Assembly (NCBI RefSeq): GCF_019683595.1
Contig: NZ_JADGHZ010000013.1
Location: forward strand, 1-44,259
Length of the DNA: 44,259 nt
Direction of reading: 5' to 3'
Origin: Sphaerobacter sp.
Lineage (GTDB): Bacteria > Chloroflexota > Chloroflexia > Thermomicrobiales > Thermomicrobiaceae
A program made the translations under genes and the position numbers. Below, one piece after another: positions 16,983 through 24,521 of the stretch (within the stretch, counting starts at the first letter, position 1; every line of letters starts with the position of its first letter). The notes beneath the pieces are model-generated. The model ran no database searches and was not told where the DNA came from. It saw nothing but the letters and a program-made list of their open reading frames with translations.

Positions 16983-17624
16983 TCAGTCCACCGGCGGTGC
17001 CGGCTTGCTGCGGGAACGCAGCGCGGCGAAGAACCCGTCGATCTCGCGCCACACCTGGCTTCCGCCGCTCAGGCCGCGCCAGTGCTGGCGCACCACCCCG
17101 ACCAGCGCGAAGCACTGGTCCAGCGGGACGATGAAGGCGTCGCGGGCGCCTCGCGCGCGGTTGACCAGCAGCGCCTCGATATCCGGCGCCAGCGTGCGCA
17201 GGATCGGTTGCTGCGCCACCAGCGCCTCCCATTCCGCCTCGTCCACCGCCGACTCAGTCGCGCCCATCGGGCTCGGGTAGTAGGCAAGCATCCGGCCCGC
17301 GGGCGAACTGTAGGAGAAGAACGCCATGCCGACCGGGACACCCAGCCGCGTCCACGCCGCGTCGTCGATCTGCAGCCCGCCCAGGTCCAGGTACCGGTCC
17401 GAGATGAGGCGGTACTTGCCGTCACTGGCCGCCTCGCGGTCGAACAGCAGGGAGCAGGCATAGCAGACGCAGAGGAACTGCCGCGCGGTGACGTCCAGGA
17501 GGTGGCGGTGCTCGGGAGGGATCGGCTCGGCGCAGAGGTCGCATCGCGCCAAGGGCTCCGGCTGGGCGTAGCGGCGCAGTGCGGCGAGACTCCCGCGCGT
17601 GATCGGCGTGCCACGGTCGCTCAT
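16983..17624 (-). CDS. DUF5947-like hydrogenase-operon protein
   Basis: A 213-residue cytoplasmic protein. An N-terminal metal-binding region has CDLC (28-31) and CVCYAC (52-57), suggesting a zinc finger. The rest includes GLQIDDAAWTRLGVPVGMAFF, FYSYSSPAGRMLAYYPSPMGATES-like sequence and FIVPLDQCFALVGVVRQHWRGLSGG. I recognise it as the DUF5947 family (from memory), typical of actinobacterial hydrogenase loci. The ATG overlaps the stop of the NifU/Rieske-like gene (ATGA). Function unknown; an assembly role is inferred from position. Confidence 0.78.
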   Translation of the reverse strand: MSDRGTPITRGSLAALRRYAQPEPLARCDLCAEPIPPEHRHLLDVTARQFLCVCYACSLLFDREAASDGKYRLISDRYLDLGGLQIDDAAWTRLGVPVGMAFFSYSSPAGRMLAYYPSPMGATESAVDEAEWEALVAQQPILRTLAPDIEALLVNRARGARDAFIVPLDQCFALVGVVRQHWRGLSGGSQVWREIDGFFAALRSRSKPAPPVD

Positions 17625-18493
17625 GACGCCGCCTCCCTCGCCACGCCGGGCAGGGCTACCCGGACGATCCCGGCGTCGACCAGAAGCGGGACCGGCTCCA
17701 GGTAGTGCTCGGGTGCATCCAGGCACCGCCCCGCCAGGCGCGCGTCGAAGCGGCTCCCGCAGCCGGGGCAGGCGAGCACCTGGCCCGCGAGCCGCATCCC
17801 GGCCAGGGACGCGCCGCAGCGTGGGCAGCCGTCCCGATAGGCGTAGCGTGTGCCGTCGAGGTCGAGGACCAGCAGGCTGACGCCCTCTACCCGGCAGAGC
17901 CGCGCCTCGCCCGGGGGCAGCTCCAACCGCCCGACGGTCGTCCAGTCTCCGGCCGCGGCTCCGGCGGCTCCGTTCGCCAGGATCCCCGGCCCACTGGGTA
18001 CGGGCGTGTCCTCAGTGACGGCTTCGATCCCATCCAGGTCCGGCGCCAGTTCGTGGACCGCGCGCTCGATGGCAAGCTGGAGCGTCACCGCCGAGGCCGG
18101 GCAGCCGCGGCAGGTGCCCCGCAGCCGCACCCGCGCCACACCGTCCGCGATCTCGAGCAGCTCCACATCGCCGCCGTGCGAGTGGAGGTAGGGCCGGACC
18201 CGGTCCAGCGCCTGTCCCACCCGCTCCTCGACCGGCACCGGGTGGAGCCCGTGCAGCAACAGGATGTGGGCGACCAGCTCATCCCCGGCCAACGCGTCGA
18301 GGAGCGCGGGGTCACGGGCAGCGAGGATCGCCAGCGCCCGCTGCAACCCATCACCGTAGAAGGCGAGCAGCGCCTGGATGGCGCCGAGCGCCTGATCGCG
18401 CAGCTCCGGCTCCGGGAACGACTCGATCCGGGCCAGCAGCGCATCGAGCCGGGCCGCGCGGTCGTCTGGGCGGGTGCCGGTGCGGCCTACCAT
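17621..18493 (-). CDS. NifU C-domain and Rieske-like protein, hydrogenase-associated
   Basis: A 290-residue fusion. Residues 1-90 are helical. Residues about 92-160 are a NifU C-terminal (Nfu) domain with GTCRGCPAS (Cys128, Cys131), which in relatives holds a [4Fe-4S] cluster. Residues about 183-285 have a Rieske fold, but the ligands read Cys223-Pro-Arg-Cys226 and Cys242-Pro-Gly-Cys245. The two histidines of a classical Rieske cluster (C-x-H, C-x-x-H) are therefore replaced, leaving four cysteines. The gene directly follows hhyL (33 nt). Rieske-type proteins beside group 1h hydrogenases are proposed to pass electrons to the respiratory chain. Metal content here is open: four-Cys iron-sulfur, rubredoxin-like iron or zinc. 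Confidence 0.82.
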   Translation of the reverse strand: MVGRTGTRPDDRAARLDALLARIESFPEPELRDQALGAIQALLAFYGDGLQRALAILAARDPALLDALAGDELVAHILLLHGLHPVPVEERVGQALDRVRPYLHSHGGDVELLEIADGVARVRLRGTCRGCPASAVTLQLAIERAVHELAPDLDGIEAVTEDTPVPSGPGILANGAAGAAAGDWTTVGRLELPPGEARLCRVEGVSLLVLDLDGTRYAYRDGCPRCGASLAGMRLAGQVLACPGCGSRFDARLAGRCLDAPEHYLEPVPLLVDAGIVRVALPGVAREAAS

Positions 18494-18526
18494 GTCCCCG
18501 ACCCTTCCACGGCGGGCACCGACCCG

Positions 18527-20314
18527 CTACCGACCGGCACCGAGGAACGGGGAGTGCCGCTGCTCGATCAGCTTGCCGTTTCCCAGGTACATGTGCACCC
18601 CGCAGGGCAGGCAGGGATCGAAGCTGCGCACCGTGCGCATGATGTCGATCCCCTTGAAGTTCTCCGGTCCGTTCTCCTCGAAGATCCGCAGCCCCTGCAC
18701 CGCATCCTCGTAGGGACCGGGCGTGCCGTAGGAGTCCCGCGGGCTGGCGTTCCAGGGCGTCGGCGGGTACGGATGGTAGTTCGCGATCTTGCCGTCCCGG
18801 ATCACCAGGTGGTGCGAGAGCACCCCGCGCACCGCCTCATGGAAGCCGCAGCCGATCGCCTCGTCCGGCACCTCGAACTCCTGGAAGACCCGAAGGTCGC
18901 CCCGACGGACGTGGTCCATCGCCTGCTCCAGGAAGTAGAAGGCGATCGCGGCCGCGTAGGCCACGAAGTAGGCCCGCGCACGGTCGCGCTCGATCGTGTT
19001 CGACCACTGGGGGACCTTCCACTCGAACTCCATTTCGGGGAAGGCGGCCGACTTCGGCAGGTTGATCCGGACGCTGTTGCCGGTGGCCTTGACGTAGCCG
19101 ACATCGACCAACCCGGCCAACGCCGTGACCCAGAGACGGGCCAGCGCGCCACCGCCGGTGTCCAGCGCCAAGTGGTCGCCGGTGCGGCGGTCGTACCAGC
19201 GCGGGCTCATCACCCAGCTATAGTTCCCGCCCTCGAGGTCGCGCTTCTGCGGCTTGGGGATCGTCGTCTGGTTCCACGGATGCCGCCGGTCGACCGGGTT
19301 GCCGAGCGGGTCGTGGGTGACGAACATCTCCTGCTCGGTCCAGTCCTCATAGTAAGAGCTGCCGAGGAGAATGCGCATGCCGAGGTTGATCTCGACCAGG
19401 TCGGTGGTGATCAGTTCGCCGTCCACGATGATGCCGGGCGTCACATACATCGCCCGGCCCCACTGCGTCATGTGGTCGTAGCGGTAGTCGGCGAACTCGG
19501 GGTTCATGAAGGAGCCCCAGCAGCCGAGGAGGATGCGGCGTTGGCCCACCTCTTCGTAGCCCGGCATCGCCTCGTAGAAGAAGTCGAAGAGATCGTCGTT
19601 CATCGGCACGAGGCGCTTGACGAAGTCGAGGAAGCGCATCAGTCGCACGAGGTAGTCGGAGAAGAGCTGCGGGGATGGCATCGTGCCGACACCGCCCGGG
19701 TAGAGCGTCGAGGGATGGACATGACGCCCCTCCATCAGGCAGAACATCTCCCGCGTCAGCCGGCTCATCTGGAGGGCTTCCACGTACATGTCGCCGGTGA
19801 AGGGGTTGAAGGCGCGCATGATGTCGGCGATGGTGCGCTTGCCGTGGATGTCGGCGTGCGGCGCGGGGGTGGACTCGGCACGCTCCAGCAGCCGGGGATT
19901 CGTCTCCTTCACCATCTGCTCGCAAAAGTCGACGAAGACGAGGTTGTCCTGGAAGATGGTGTGGTCGAACATGTACTCGGCCGCCTCGCCCAGGTTGACG
20001 ATCAACTCGGCCAGCGGCGGCATCTGGATGCCATAGGCCATGTTCTGGGCGTAAATCGAGCAGGTGGCGTGGTTGTCCCCACAGATGCCGCAGATGCGGC
20101 TGGTGATGAAGTGGGCGTCGCGCGGATCCTTCCCCTTCATGAAGACGCTGTAGCCACGGAAGATCGACGACGTGCTCTTGCACTCGACGACCTCACGATT
20201 CTCGAAGTCGATCTTGGTGTAGATGCCCAGGTTGCCGATGATGCGGGTGATGGGATCCCAGGCCATGCTGACGAGCTGGCGAGCTTCGGCCGGGGTCTCG
20301 CTTCGCGTCGCCAC
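18527..20314 (-). CDS. hhyL: Group 1h [NiFe]-hydrogenase large subunit
   Basis: A 595-residue catalytic subunit carrying the NiFe(CN)2CO centre. The N-terminal ligand motif is RICGICGDNH (Cys75, Cys78, His82) and the C-terminal one DPCLPCGVH (Cys568, Cys571, His574). After His574 a 21-residue tail remains, the substrate of the maturation protease encoded 3 kb downstream. GTG 20314 follows AAGGAG and lies 17 nt after the hhyS stop; in-frame sequence upstream overlaps hhyS and is not hydrogenase-like. Group 1h (actinobacterial-type) enzymes oxidise H2 at low, even atmospheric, concentration in the presence of O2. This was reported for Thermomicrobium roseum. Confidence 0.95.
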   Translation of the reverse strand: MATRSETPAEARQLVSMAWDPITRIIGNLGIYTKIDFENREVVECKSTSSIFRGYSVFMKGKDPRDAHFITSRICGICGDNHATCSIYAQNMAYGIQMPPLAELIVNLGEAAEYMFDHTIFQDNLVFVDFCEQMVKETNPRLLERAESTPAPHADIHGKRTIADIMRAFNPFTGDMYVEALQMSRLTREMFCLMEGRHVHPSTLYPGGVGTMPSPQLFSDYLVRLMRFLDFVKRLVPMNDDLFDFFYEAMPGYEEVGQRRILLGCWGSFMNPEFADYRYDHMTQWGRAMYVTPGIIVDGELITTDLVEINLGMRILLGSSYYEDWTEQEMFVTHDPLGNPVDRRHPWNQTTIPKPQKRDLEGGNYSWVMSPRWYDRRTGDHLALDTGGGALARLWVTALAGLVDVGYVKATGNSVRINLPKSAAFPEMEFEWKVPQWSNTIERDRARAYFVAYAAAIAFYFLEQAMDHVRRGDLRVFQEFEVPDEAIGCGFHEAVRGVLSHHLVIRDGKIANYHPYPPTPWNASPRDSYGTPGPYEDAVQGLRIFEENGPENFKGIDIMRTVRSFDPCLPCGVHMYLGNGKLIEQRHSPFLGAGR

Positions 20315-20331
20315 GAGCGCCGCTCCTTCCC

Positions 20332-21399
20332 CTAGCGTGGCCAGGTCGGGTTGTACCCGCTGGTGAGCGCGGGCCCCCGGCGCCGCCACTGCGGCTCCTT
20401 GTTCACCGTGTCGTTCGTGATGCTGCGCAGGCGGCGGATGACGTTGCCGTAGGTGCCGCTCAGCGCGGTCGAGAGGACGCCGCCGGGCGGCTCATCCATG
20501 AACGGCATGAACTTGTCAGGGAAGCCCGGCATGGTGCAGGCGATGCAGATGCCGCCCACATTGGGGCAACCGCCGATGCCGGCCATCCAGCCCCGCTTGG
20601 GAACGTTGCAGTTGACGACCGGGCCCCAGCAGCCGACCTTGACCTGGCACTTGGGCGAGTTGTAGTCGAGCGCGAAATCGCCCTGCTCGTAGTAGCCGCC
20701 CCGGTCGCAGCCCTCGTGGACCGTCTTGCCGAAGAGCCAGGTCGGCCGGAGCTTGTCGTCGAGCGGGATCATCGGCGCCTGCCCCGCGGCCTGATACAGC
20801 AGCCAGAGGAGCGTCTCCATGAAGTTGTCGGGCTGCACCGGGCAGCCGGGCACGTTCACGATCGGGATACCCGCCCGCGAGCGGAAGTCCCAGCCGAGGT
20901 AGTCGGCCAGGCCCATGCAGCCGGTGGGGTTGCCCGCCATGGCGTGGATCCCGCCGTAGGTGGCGCAGGTCCCGATGGCAACGACGGCCCAGGCGCGCGG
21001 CGCCAGGCGGTCGAGCCAGGTGTTCAGGGTGATCGGTTCCCCAGTGGCCGGGTCGTTGCCCATCGAGGTCCAGTAACCGTCGCCGTTGATCTCCTCGTTG
21101 GGGATCGAGCCCTCGACGACCAGGATGAAGGGCTCCAGCTCACCGCGCGCCGCCTGATGGAAGGCCTCCATGAAGGCCTCGCCGGTCTCATAGGCGAGCA
21201 CCTTGTTGTGCAGGTGCACGCGCGGGAGTCCGGGGATGACGCCGAGCAACACGTCCTCGAGACTCGGCTGCATGGCCGCCGTGATCGAGACCGTGTCGCC
21301 ATCGCAACTCATGCCTTCGGAGGTCCAGAGGATGTGGACGTCAGGCACTGCTGGGGTCGCACCGGTCGGCGTCGGGGAGGTAGCACCGGACGTGGACAT
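20332..21399 (-). CDS. hhyS: Group 1h [NiFe]-hydrogenase small subunit
   Basis: A 355-residue electron-transfer subunit with three Fe-S clusters. The proximal-cluster motif reads EGMSCDGD: Cys32 is followed by Asp35 where most hydrogenases have Cys. This 3Cys-1Asp ligation is the known hallmark of the oxygen-insensitive actinobacterial-type enzyme. Further ligands are in GTCATYGG and VPGCPVQPDN; the medial and distal clusters use HEGCDRGG, CQVKVGCWGPVVNC and GGCPNVGGICIACTMPG. There is no Tat signal, so the enzyme should stay in the cytoplasm. It is the first gene of the operon, about 110 nt after a TTGACA-17-TAGGGT promoter. Confidence 0.96.
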   Translation of the reverse strand: MSTSGATSPTPTGATPAVPDVHILWTSEGMSCDGDTVSITAAMQPSLEDVLLGVIPGLPRVHLHNKVLAYETGEAFMEAFHQAARGELEPFILVVEGSIPNEEINGDGYWTSMGNDPATGEPITLNTWLDRLAPRAWAVVAIGTCATYGGIHAMAGNPTGCMGLADYLGWDFRSRAGIPIVNVPGCPVQPDNFMETLLWLLYQAAGQAPMIPLDDKLRPTWLFGKTVHEGCDRGGYYEQGDFALDYNSPKCQVKVGCWGPVVNCNVPKRGWMAGIGGCPNVGGICIACTMPGFPDKFMPFMDEPPGGVLSTALSGTYGNVIRRLRSITNDTVNKEPQWRRRGPALTSGYNPTWPR

Positions 21400-21515
21400 G
21401 GACGCCGTCCCTTCGTTGTGGCCGGGGACCGAAGGTAGACAGCGCGCCGCCCGGCTGCGGTCGCCGGGAAGCGCGCTGGTGCGACAACCGCCCCTCGATC
21501 GCGATAGCTTCGACT

Positions 21516-21544
21516 ACCCTAACCGTATTTCCCAGACTTGTCAA
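21516..21544 (-). promoter_or_regulatory. Predicted sigma70-type promoter of the hydrogenase operon
   Basis: On the minus strand a perfect -35 box TTGACA (21544-21539) is followed after exactly 17 nt by TAGGGT (21521-21516) as a -10 candidate. It lies in an AT-richer patch upstream of hhyS and would give a leader of about 110 nt. The -10 matches consensus at only three positions, so an activator may assist it. Confidence 0.5.
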
Positions 21545-21596
21545 GCATTGGGACAAGGAATTCCGCGAGTAGCAACTCCTCGCCGACAGCCATACG

Positions 21597-22721
21597 TCAG
21601 ATGAAGATGTCGAGCGGTAACAGCGCCGAGACGATGAAGTTCGGCACATCGACCACCTGACTCACGTGGAGGTCGACCGCCACGCTACAGAGCGCGTACG
21701 CCTGCTGCGGGTCGTAGCCACGCGTGCCCAGGTACTCAATCATTGCCAGTAGCGCGTTCCGCGCCGCCAGGGTGAGGTTCTCCGACTCGTTGACCCCGTC
21801 GGTGACCGAGAACCCCGTCGTGGCGTAGAAGCGCCGCGGCACCGCCAGTACTGGGTCGGCGAAGTAGTCGTCCCGGAAGAACTGGGGCGAGCGAATGTTC
21901 CGCCGCGCCGCCTCACCCTTATGCACCTTGAACTGGAGGTGCAGCGCCGAGCGGATCTCGATGGCCGTCCCGCACGCCTCACAGTCCCCCTGCGCGAAGT
22001 GGACGTCGCCGGTCGAAAAGAGCCCGCCCTCGACGTAGACGGGCAGCAGCATGCTCGCCCCTGGCGTCAGGTGCTTGATGTCGATGTTCCCGCCCGTCTC
22101 CCGCGGGGGAATGGTGCGCAGCCCCTGCTCCGCGATCGGCCCGTGTGGCGGCACCGCCCCGGCAGGGTCAGGCAGCAGGGCAAACCCGCCGCGCGCCGCC
22201 AGGTCCGCTTCACGCCGGGTGACCTCCCCCCGCAGCGCGGTGGACGGCGCCAGCCCGGCAATGCCCGGGAACGGCGCGGCGTGGATGCGGACACCCGGCA
22301 GTTGGGGCGATTCGGCGTAGTCGCCGTAGAGGTTCCAGTGGACGATGTATGGCTCGGGGAAGAGGTCGCGGAGGAAGCCGAAGCCGGGCACCTCGACGGT
22401 GTAGCCCCAGGCGTCCCACGGGTCGCACTCAATGTTGAGCAGCTTGATCTCCAGCAAGTCGCCGGGTGCCGCGCCGTTGACGTAGATCGGGCCGGTGAGC
22501 GGGTGGACCGGCCCCAGGTCCAGCCGGGCGACGTCGGCAGCGGTGGACTGCGGGCTAAGCTGGCCGTCGAAGGCGTCGCGCGTCTCCACGACCACCGTCC
22601 GCCCCGGGTCGACGTGGAGCACCGGGGTGACGTCCTCATGCCAGCGGTTGTGGCCCGTCTCGGCCTGGGCGGCGAGCGGCCGGGTGGGGTCGATCGCGAT
22701 GCGCTGGATCGTGGCAGGCAT
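21597..22721 (-). CDS. Acetamidase/formamidase family amidohydrolase
   Basis: A 374-residue enzyme of the FmdA/AmdA family, which hydrolyses short amides (formamide or acetamide) to ammonia and the acid. Motifs are HNRWHEDVTPVLHVDPG at the start, then VVETRDAFDGQL, HPLTGPIYVNGAAPGDLLEI and FSTGDVHFAQGDCEACGTAIE near residue 265. The C-terminus is a typical DLHVSQVVDVPNFIVSALLPLDIF. ATG 22721 has GAGAGGAG upstream; in-frame sequence further upstream lacks similarity. A promoter candidate is at 22848-22876. It is a single gene, the second family member in the window besides the truncated one at the right edge. Substrate preference cannot be told. Confidence 0.88.
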   Translation of the reverse strand: MPATIQRIAIDPTRPLAAQAETGHNRWHEDVTPVLHVDPGRTVVVETRDAFDGQLSPQSTAADVARLDLGPVHPLTGPIYVNGAAPGDLLEIKLLNIECDPWDAWGYTVEVPGFGFLRDLFPEPYIVHWNLYGDYAESPQLPGVRIHAAPFPGIAGLAPSTALRGEVTRREADLAARGGFALLPDPAGAVPPHGPIAEQGLRTIPPRETGGNIDIKHLTPGASMLLPVYVEGGLFSTGDVHFAQGDCEACGTAIEIRSALHLQFKVHKGEAARRNIRSPQFFRDDYFADPVLAVPRRFYATTGFSVTDGVNESENLTLAARNALLAMIEYLGTRGYDPQQAYALCSVAVDLHVSQVVDVPNFIVSALLPLDIFI

Positions 22722-22847
22722 GCTCCGCTCCTCTCGCATGGGCGCACCCAACCCGGCGCGTTCCGCCGCTTCGCCCGGCAGGCGAGGGGCCGAGCGTTGC
22801 CTGCGATGCGCCTGGCCGGTACGCATGGCCGATGGGTTGTCCATCTC

Positions 22848-22876
22848 AGCGTAGCGGCGCACACACGCTATGTAAA
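22848..22876 (-). promoter_or_regulatory. Predicted promoter of the acetamidase/formamidase gene
   Basis: On the minus strand TTTACA (22876-22871), a 17-nt spacer and TACGCT (22853-22848). Five of six -35 positions fit consensus; the -10 box is weak. The leader would be about 120 nt. Confidence 0.35.
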
Positions 22877-22947
22877 GCCCGGATCTGGCCAGATCACCGC
22901 AGTTCGGGGTAGGCTGAGCATGGCGCTCGTGAGAGGAGGCTCGTGGG

Positions 22948-23946
22948 ATGCAGCGACGGACCCGGCTCGCCGCGCTCGCGCTCGGCGCGGCGGCACCGGT
23001 GGCACTCGTGACCGTTGCCCGCCGCCGCGCCGACCCGGCGCAGTCCCGCACGCTCCTCCCGCCGGAAGCGCTGGCGGACGACGACAGCACCTTCATCGAT
23101 GTGGACGGGCTGCGGGTCCACGCAAAGGTTGCCGGCCAGGGTGACCCGACTGTAGTGCTGATCCACGGCTTCGCGGCCGGCGCCTTCATCTGGCGCCAGG
23201 TGATGCCGCCGCTTGCCCGTCGCGGCACGGTGGTGGCCTTCGACCTCCCCGGCTTCGGCCTGACGGCCCGCCCCGCTCCGGATGCCTGGCCGCGCGGCAA
23301 CCCGTACGACCCCGAGGTCCAGGCCGACCTCACCGTCGCGCTGCTCGACCGCCTCGGGATCGACCGCGCCGTGCTCGTCGGGCACTCCGCCGGCGCCCGC
23401 GTCGCCATGCTCGCGGCGCTGCGGTACTCCGAACGGGTCAGCGGGTTGGTCCTCGTCACGCCCGCGCTGGACCCACCGTCTCTGCGCCGCTCGCTGGCGC
23501 TGCTCGTGCGTGCGCCCGCCTTGGACCGACTGCTCCCCCGCGTCGCGCAATCCGCCTCGGCGCGGGCCGCGTACATCCTGCGCTACGCCGTCTACGACCG
23601 CGCCGTCGTGACCGATGAGCTCGTCAAGGCGTATCTCACGGCGCTCCAGGTGGATGGGTGGGACGCGGCACTCGCCTGCGCCGTCCGTGCCGCCCGGCCG
23701 CTGGGTCTGCTGGACCGGTTCGGAGAGCTTCAGGTCCCGTTCATGGCCATCTTCGGGATGTACGACCGCATCGTGAACCCGCGCCAGGTGGTCCGGATGA
23801 CCACCGTTCCCGACCTCTTCATGTTCGTCTTCATGGAGCACACCGGGCACCTGCCCCAGGTCGAAAAGCCGGAGGACTTCGTCGACTTCATCGAGGATTT
23901 CCTGAACCATCTCGAACAGCGCGCGAGCGAGAGGAGCACGTCGTGA
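22948..23946 (+). CDS. Alpha/beta hydrolase
   Basis: A 332-residue hydrolase. Residues 1-25 contain a basic start (QRRTR) and a hydrophobic stretch, probably a signal peptide or anchor. The fold begins HVKVAGQG-like at about 58, with the oxyanion motif HGF (73-75), nucleophile elbow GHSAGA (Ser147) and RYSERVSGLVLVTPA. There is a probable acid in FGMYDRIVNP (about Asp272) and a catalytic His301 in HTGHLPQ. GGAGG precedes ATG 22948. Its stop overlaps the start of the Sec-peroxiredoxin gene (GTGA), so the two are translated together. Esterase, lactonase or haloperoxidase-like activities are all possible; none can be assigned. Confidence 0.87.
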   Translation: MQRRTRLAALALGAAAPVALVTVARRRADPAQSRTLLPPEALADDDSTFIDVDGLRVHAKVAGQGDPTVVLIHGFAAGAFIWRQVMPPLARRGTVVAFDLPGFGLTARPAPDAWPRGNPYDPEVQADLTVALLDRLGIDRAVLVGHSAGARVAMLAALRYSERVSGLVLVTPALDPPSLRRSLALLVRAPALDRLLPRVAQSASARAAYILRYAVYDRAVVTDELVKAYLTALQVDGWDAALACAVRAARPLGLLDRFGELQVPFMAIFGMYDRIVNPRQVVRMTTVPDLFMFVFMEHTGHLPQVEKPEDFVDFIEDFLNHLEQRASERSTS

Positions 23947-24410
23947 TCCGTCCCGAACACGAGACCACCGCCCCCGATTTCACGCTGCCCGACACGCACG
24001 GGCGGGACATCCGCCTCTCGGACGTGCTCCGGCGTGGCCCCGTCGTGCTGGCGTTGCTGCGCGGGCTCGCCTGACCGCACTGCCGCCGGCAGCTCGCGCA
24101 GTTGCGCGACCACTATTCGCAGTTCCAGCAGCGCGGCGCCGAGGTTCTCGCCATCGCTCCGGACCGCCCGGACGCCGTGCGCGCCTACTGGGAGCGAGAG
24201 CGCATCCCCTTCCCCGGCCTGATCGACTCCGACCACGCGGTAGCCAGGCGGTACGGCCAGCAGATCCGAGTGCTTCGTTTCGGCCGCATGCCTGCTGTGC
24301 TCATCGTCGACTCCGCGGGGGTGATCCGCCACCGCCACGACGGCCGGTCGATGCGCGACATCCCCACCGTCGACGACCTCCTCACGTGCCTCGACCAGCT
24401 CAACCAGTGA
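23943..24410 (+). CDS. Selenocysteine-containing peroxiredoxin-like protein (UGA read-through)
   Basis: A 155-residue AhpC/TSA-type thioredoxin-fold protein if the in-frame TGA at 24072-24074 is read as selenocysteine (Sec44). The N-terminal part APDFTLPDTHGRDIRLSDVL and VVLALLRGLA leads directly to Sec-Pro-His-Cys47-Arg-Arg-Gln-Leu. This is where family members have the peroxidatic C-P-x-C. After the TGA the frame stays open with intact family sequence (GAEVLAIAPDRPDAVRAYW, PFPGLIDSDHAVARRYG, RMPAVLIVDSAGVIRHRH). A hairpin meeting bacterial SECIS criteria follows 19 nt after the TGA. GTG 23943 overlaps the hydrolase stop. It should reduce peroxides using thioredoxin or a similar donor. Automated annotation would give a 43-residue fragment or start at 24102. 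Confidence 0.85.
24094..24109 (+). promoter_or_regulatory. SECIS-like hairpin for the Sec-peroxiredoxin
   Basis: TCGCGC (24094-24099) pairs with GCGCGA (24104-24109), with apical loop AGTT; an A-T pair could extend the stem and shrink the loop to GT. The loop begins 25 nt after the TGA, within the 16-37 nt window of bacterial SECIS elements, and has the required G among its first two bases. A second small stem CTGCC/GGCAG lies closer to the TGA (24080-24092). Confidence 0.65.
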
Positions 24411-24521
24411 CCGCCGCCCACCTCGACCCGCTTCGGCTACAATCCCGGCACGAGTTCGGAGCGCACGCGAAACCGCGCCTGGAGCACCTGGCGCGGCACC
24501 CGGAGAGGGAAGGGCAGCGAA

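Noticed and set aside
17621-18493. Classical Rieske [2Fe-2S] protein
   Set aside because: Both histidine ligands are missing (Arg and Cys instead), so only a Rieske-like fold is called.
17705-20335. 876-codon open frame on the plus strand
   Set aside because: It is antisense to hhyL and the NifU/Rieske-like gene. Composition is Arg/Val/His-rich with no domain; a by-product of high GC.
22722-23576. Long N-terminal extension of the acetamidase frame
   Set aside because: It runs antisense through the alpha/beta hydrolase and lacks similarity; ATG 22721 has a ribosome site and matches the family start.
24072-24074. TGA as an ordinary stop ending a 43-aa peptide
   Set aside because: It sits at the catalytic Cys position, the frame stays open for 111 more codons with clear family similarity, and a SECIS-like hairpin follows.
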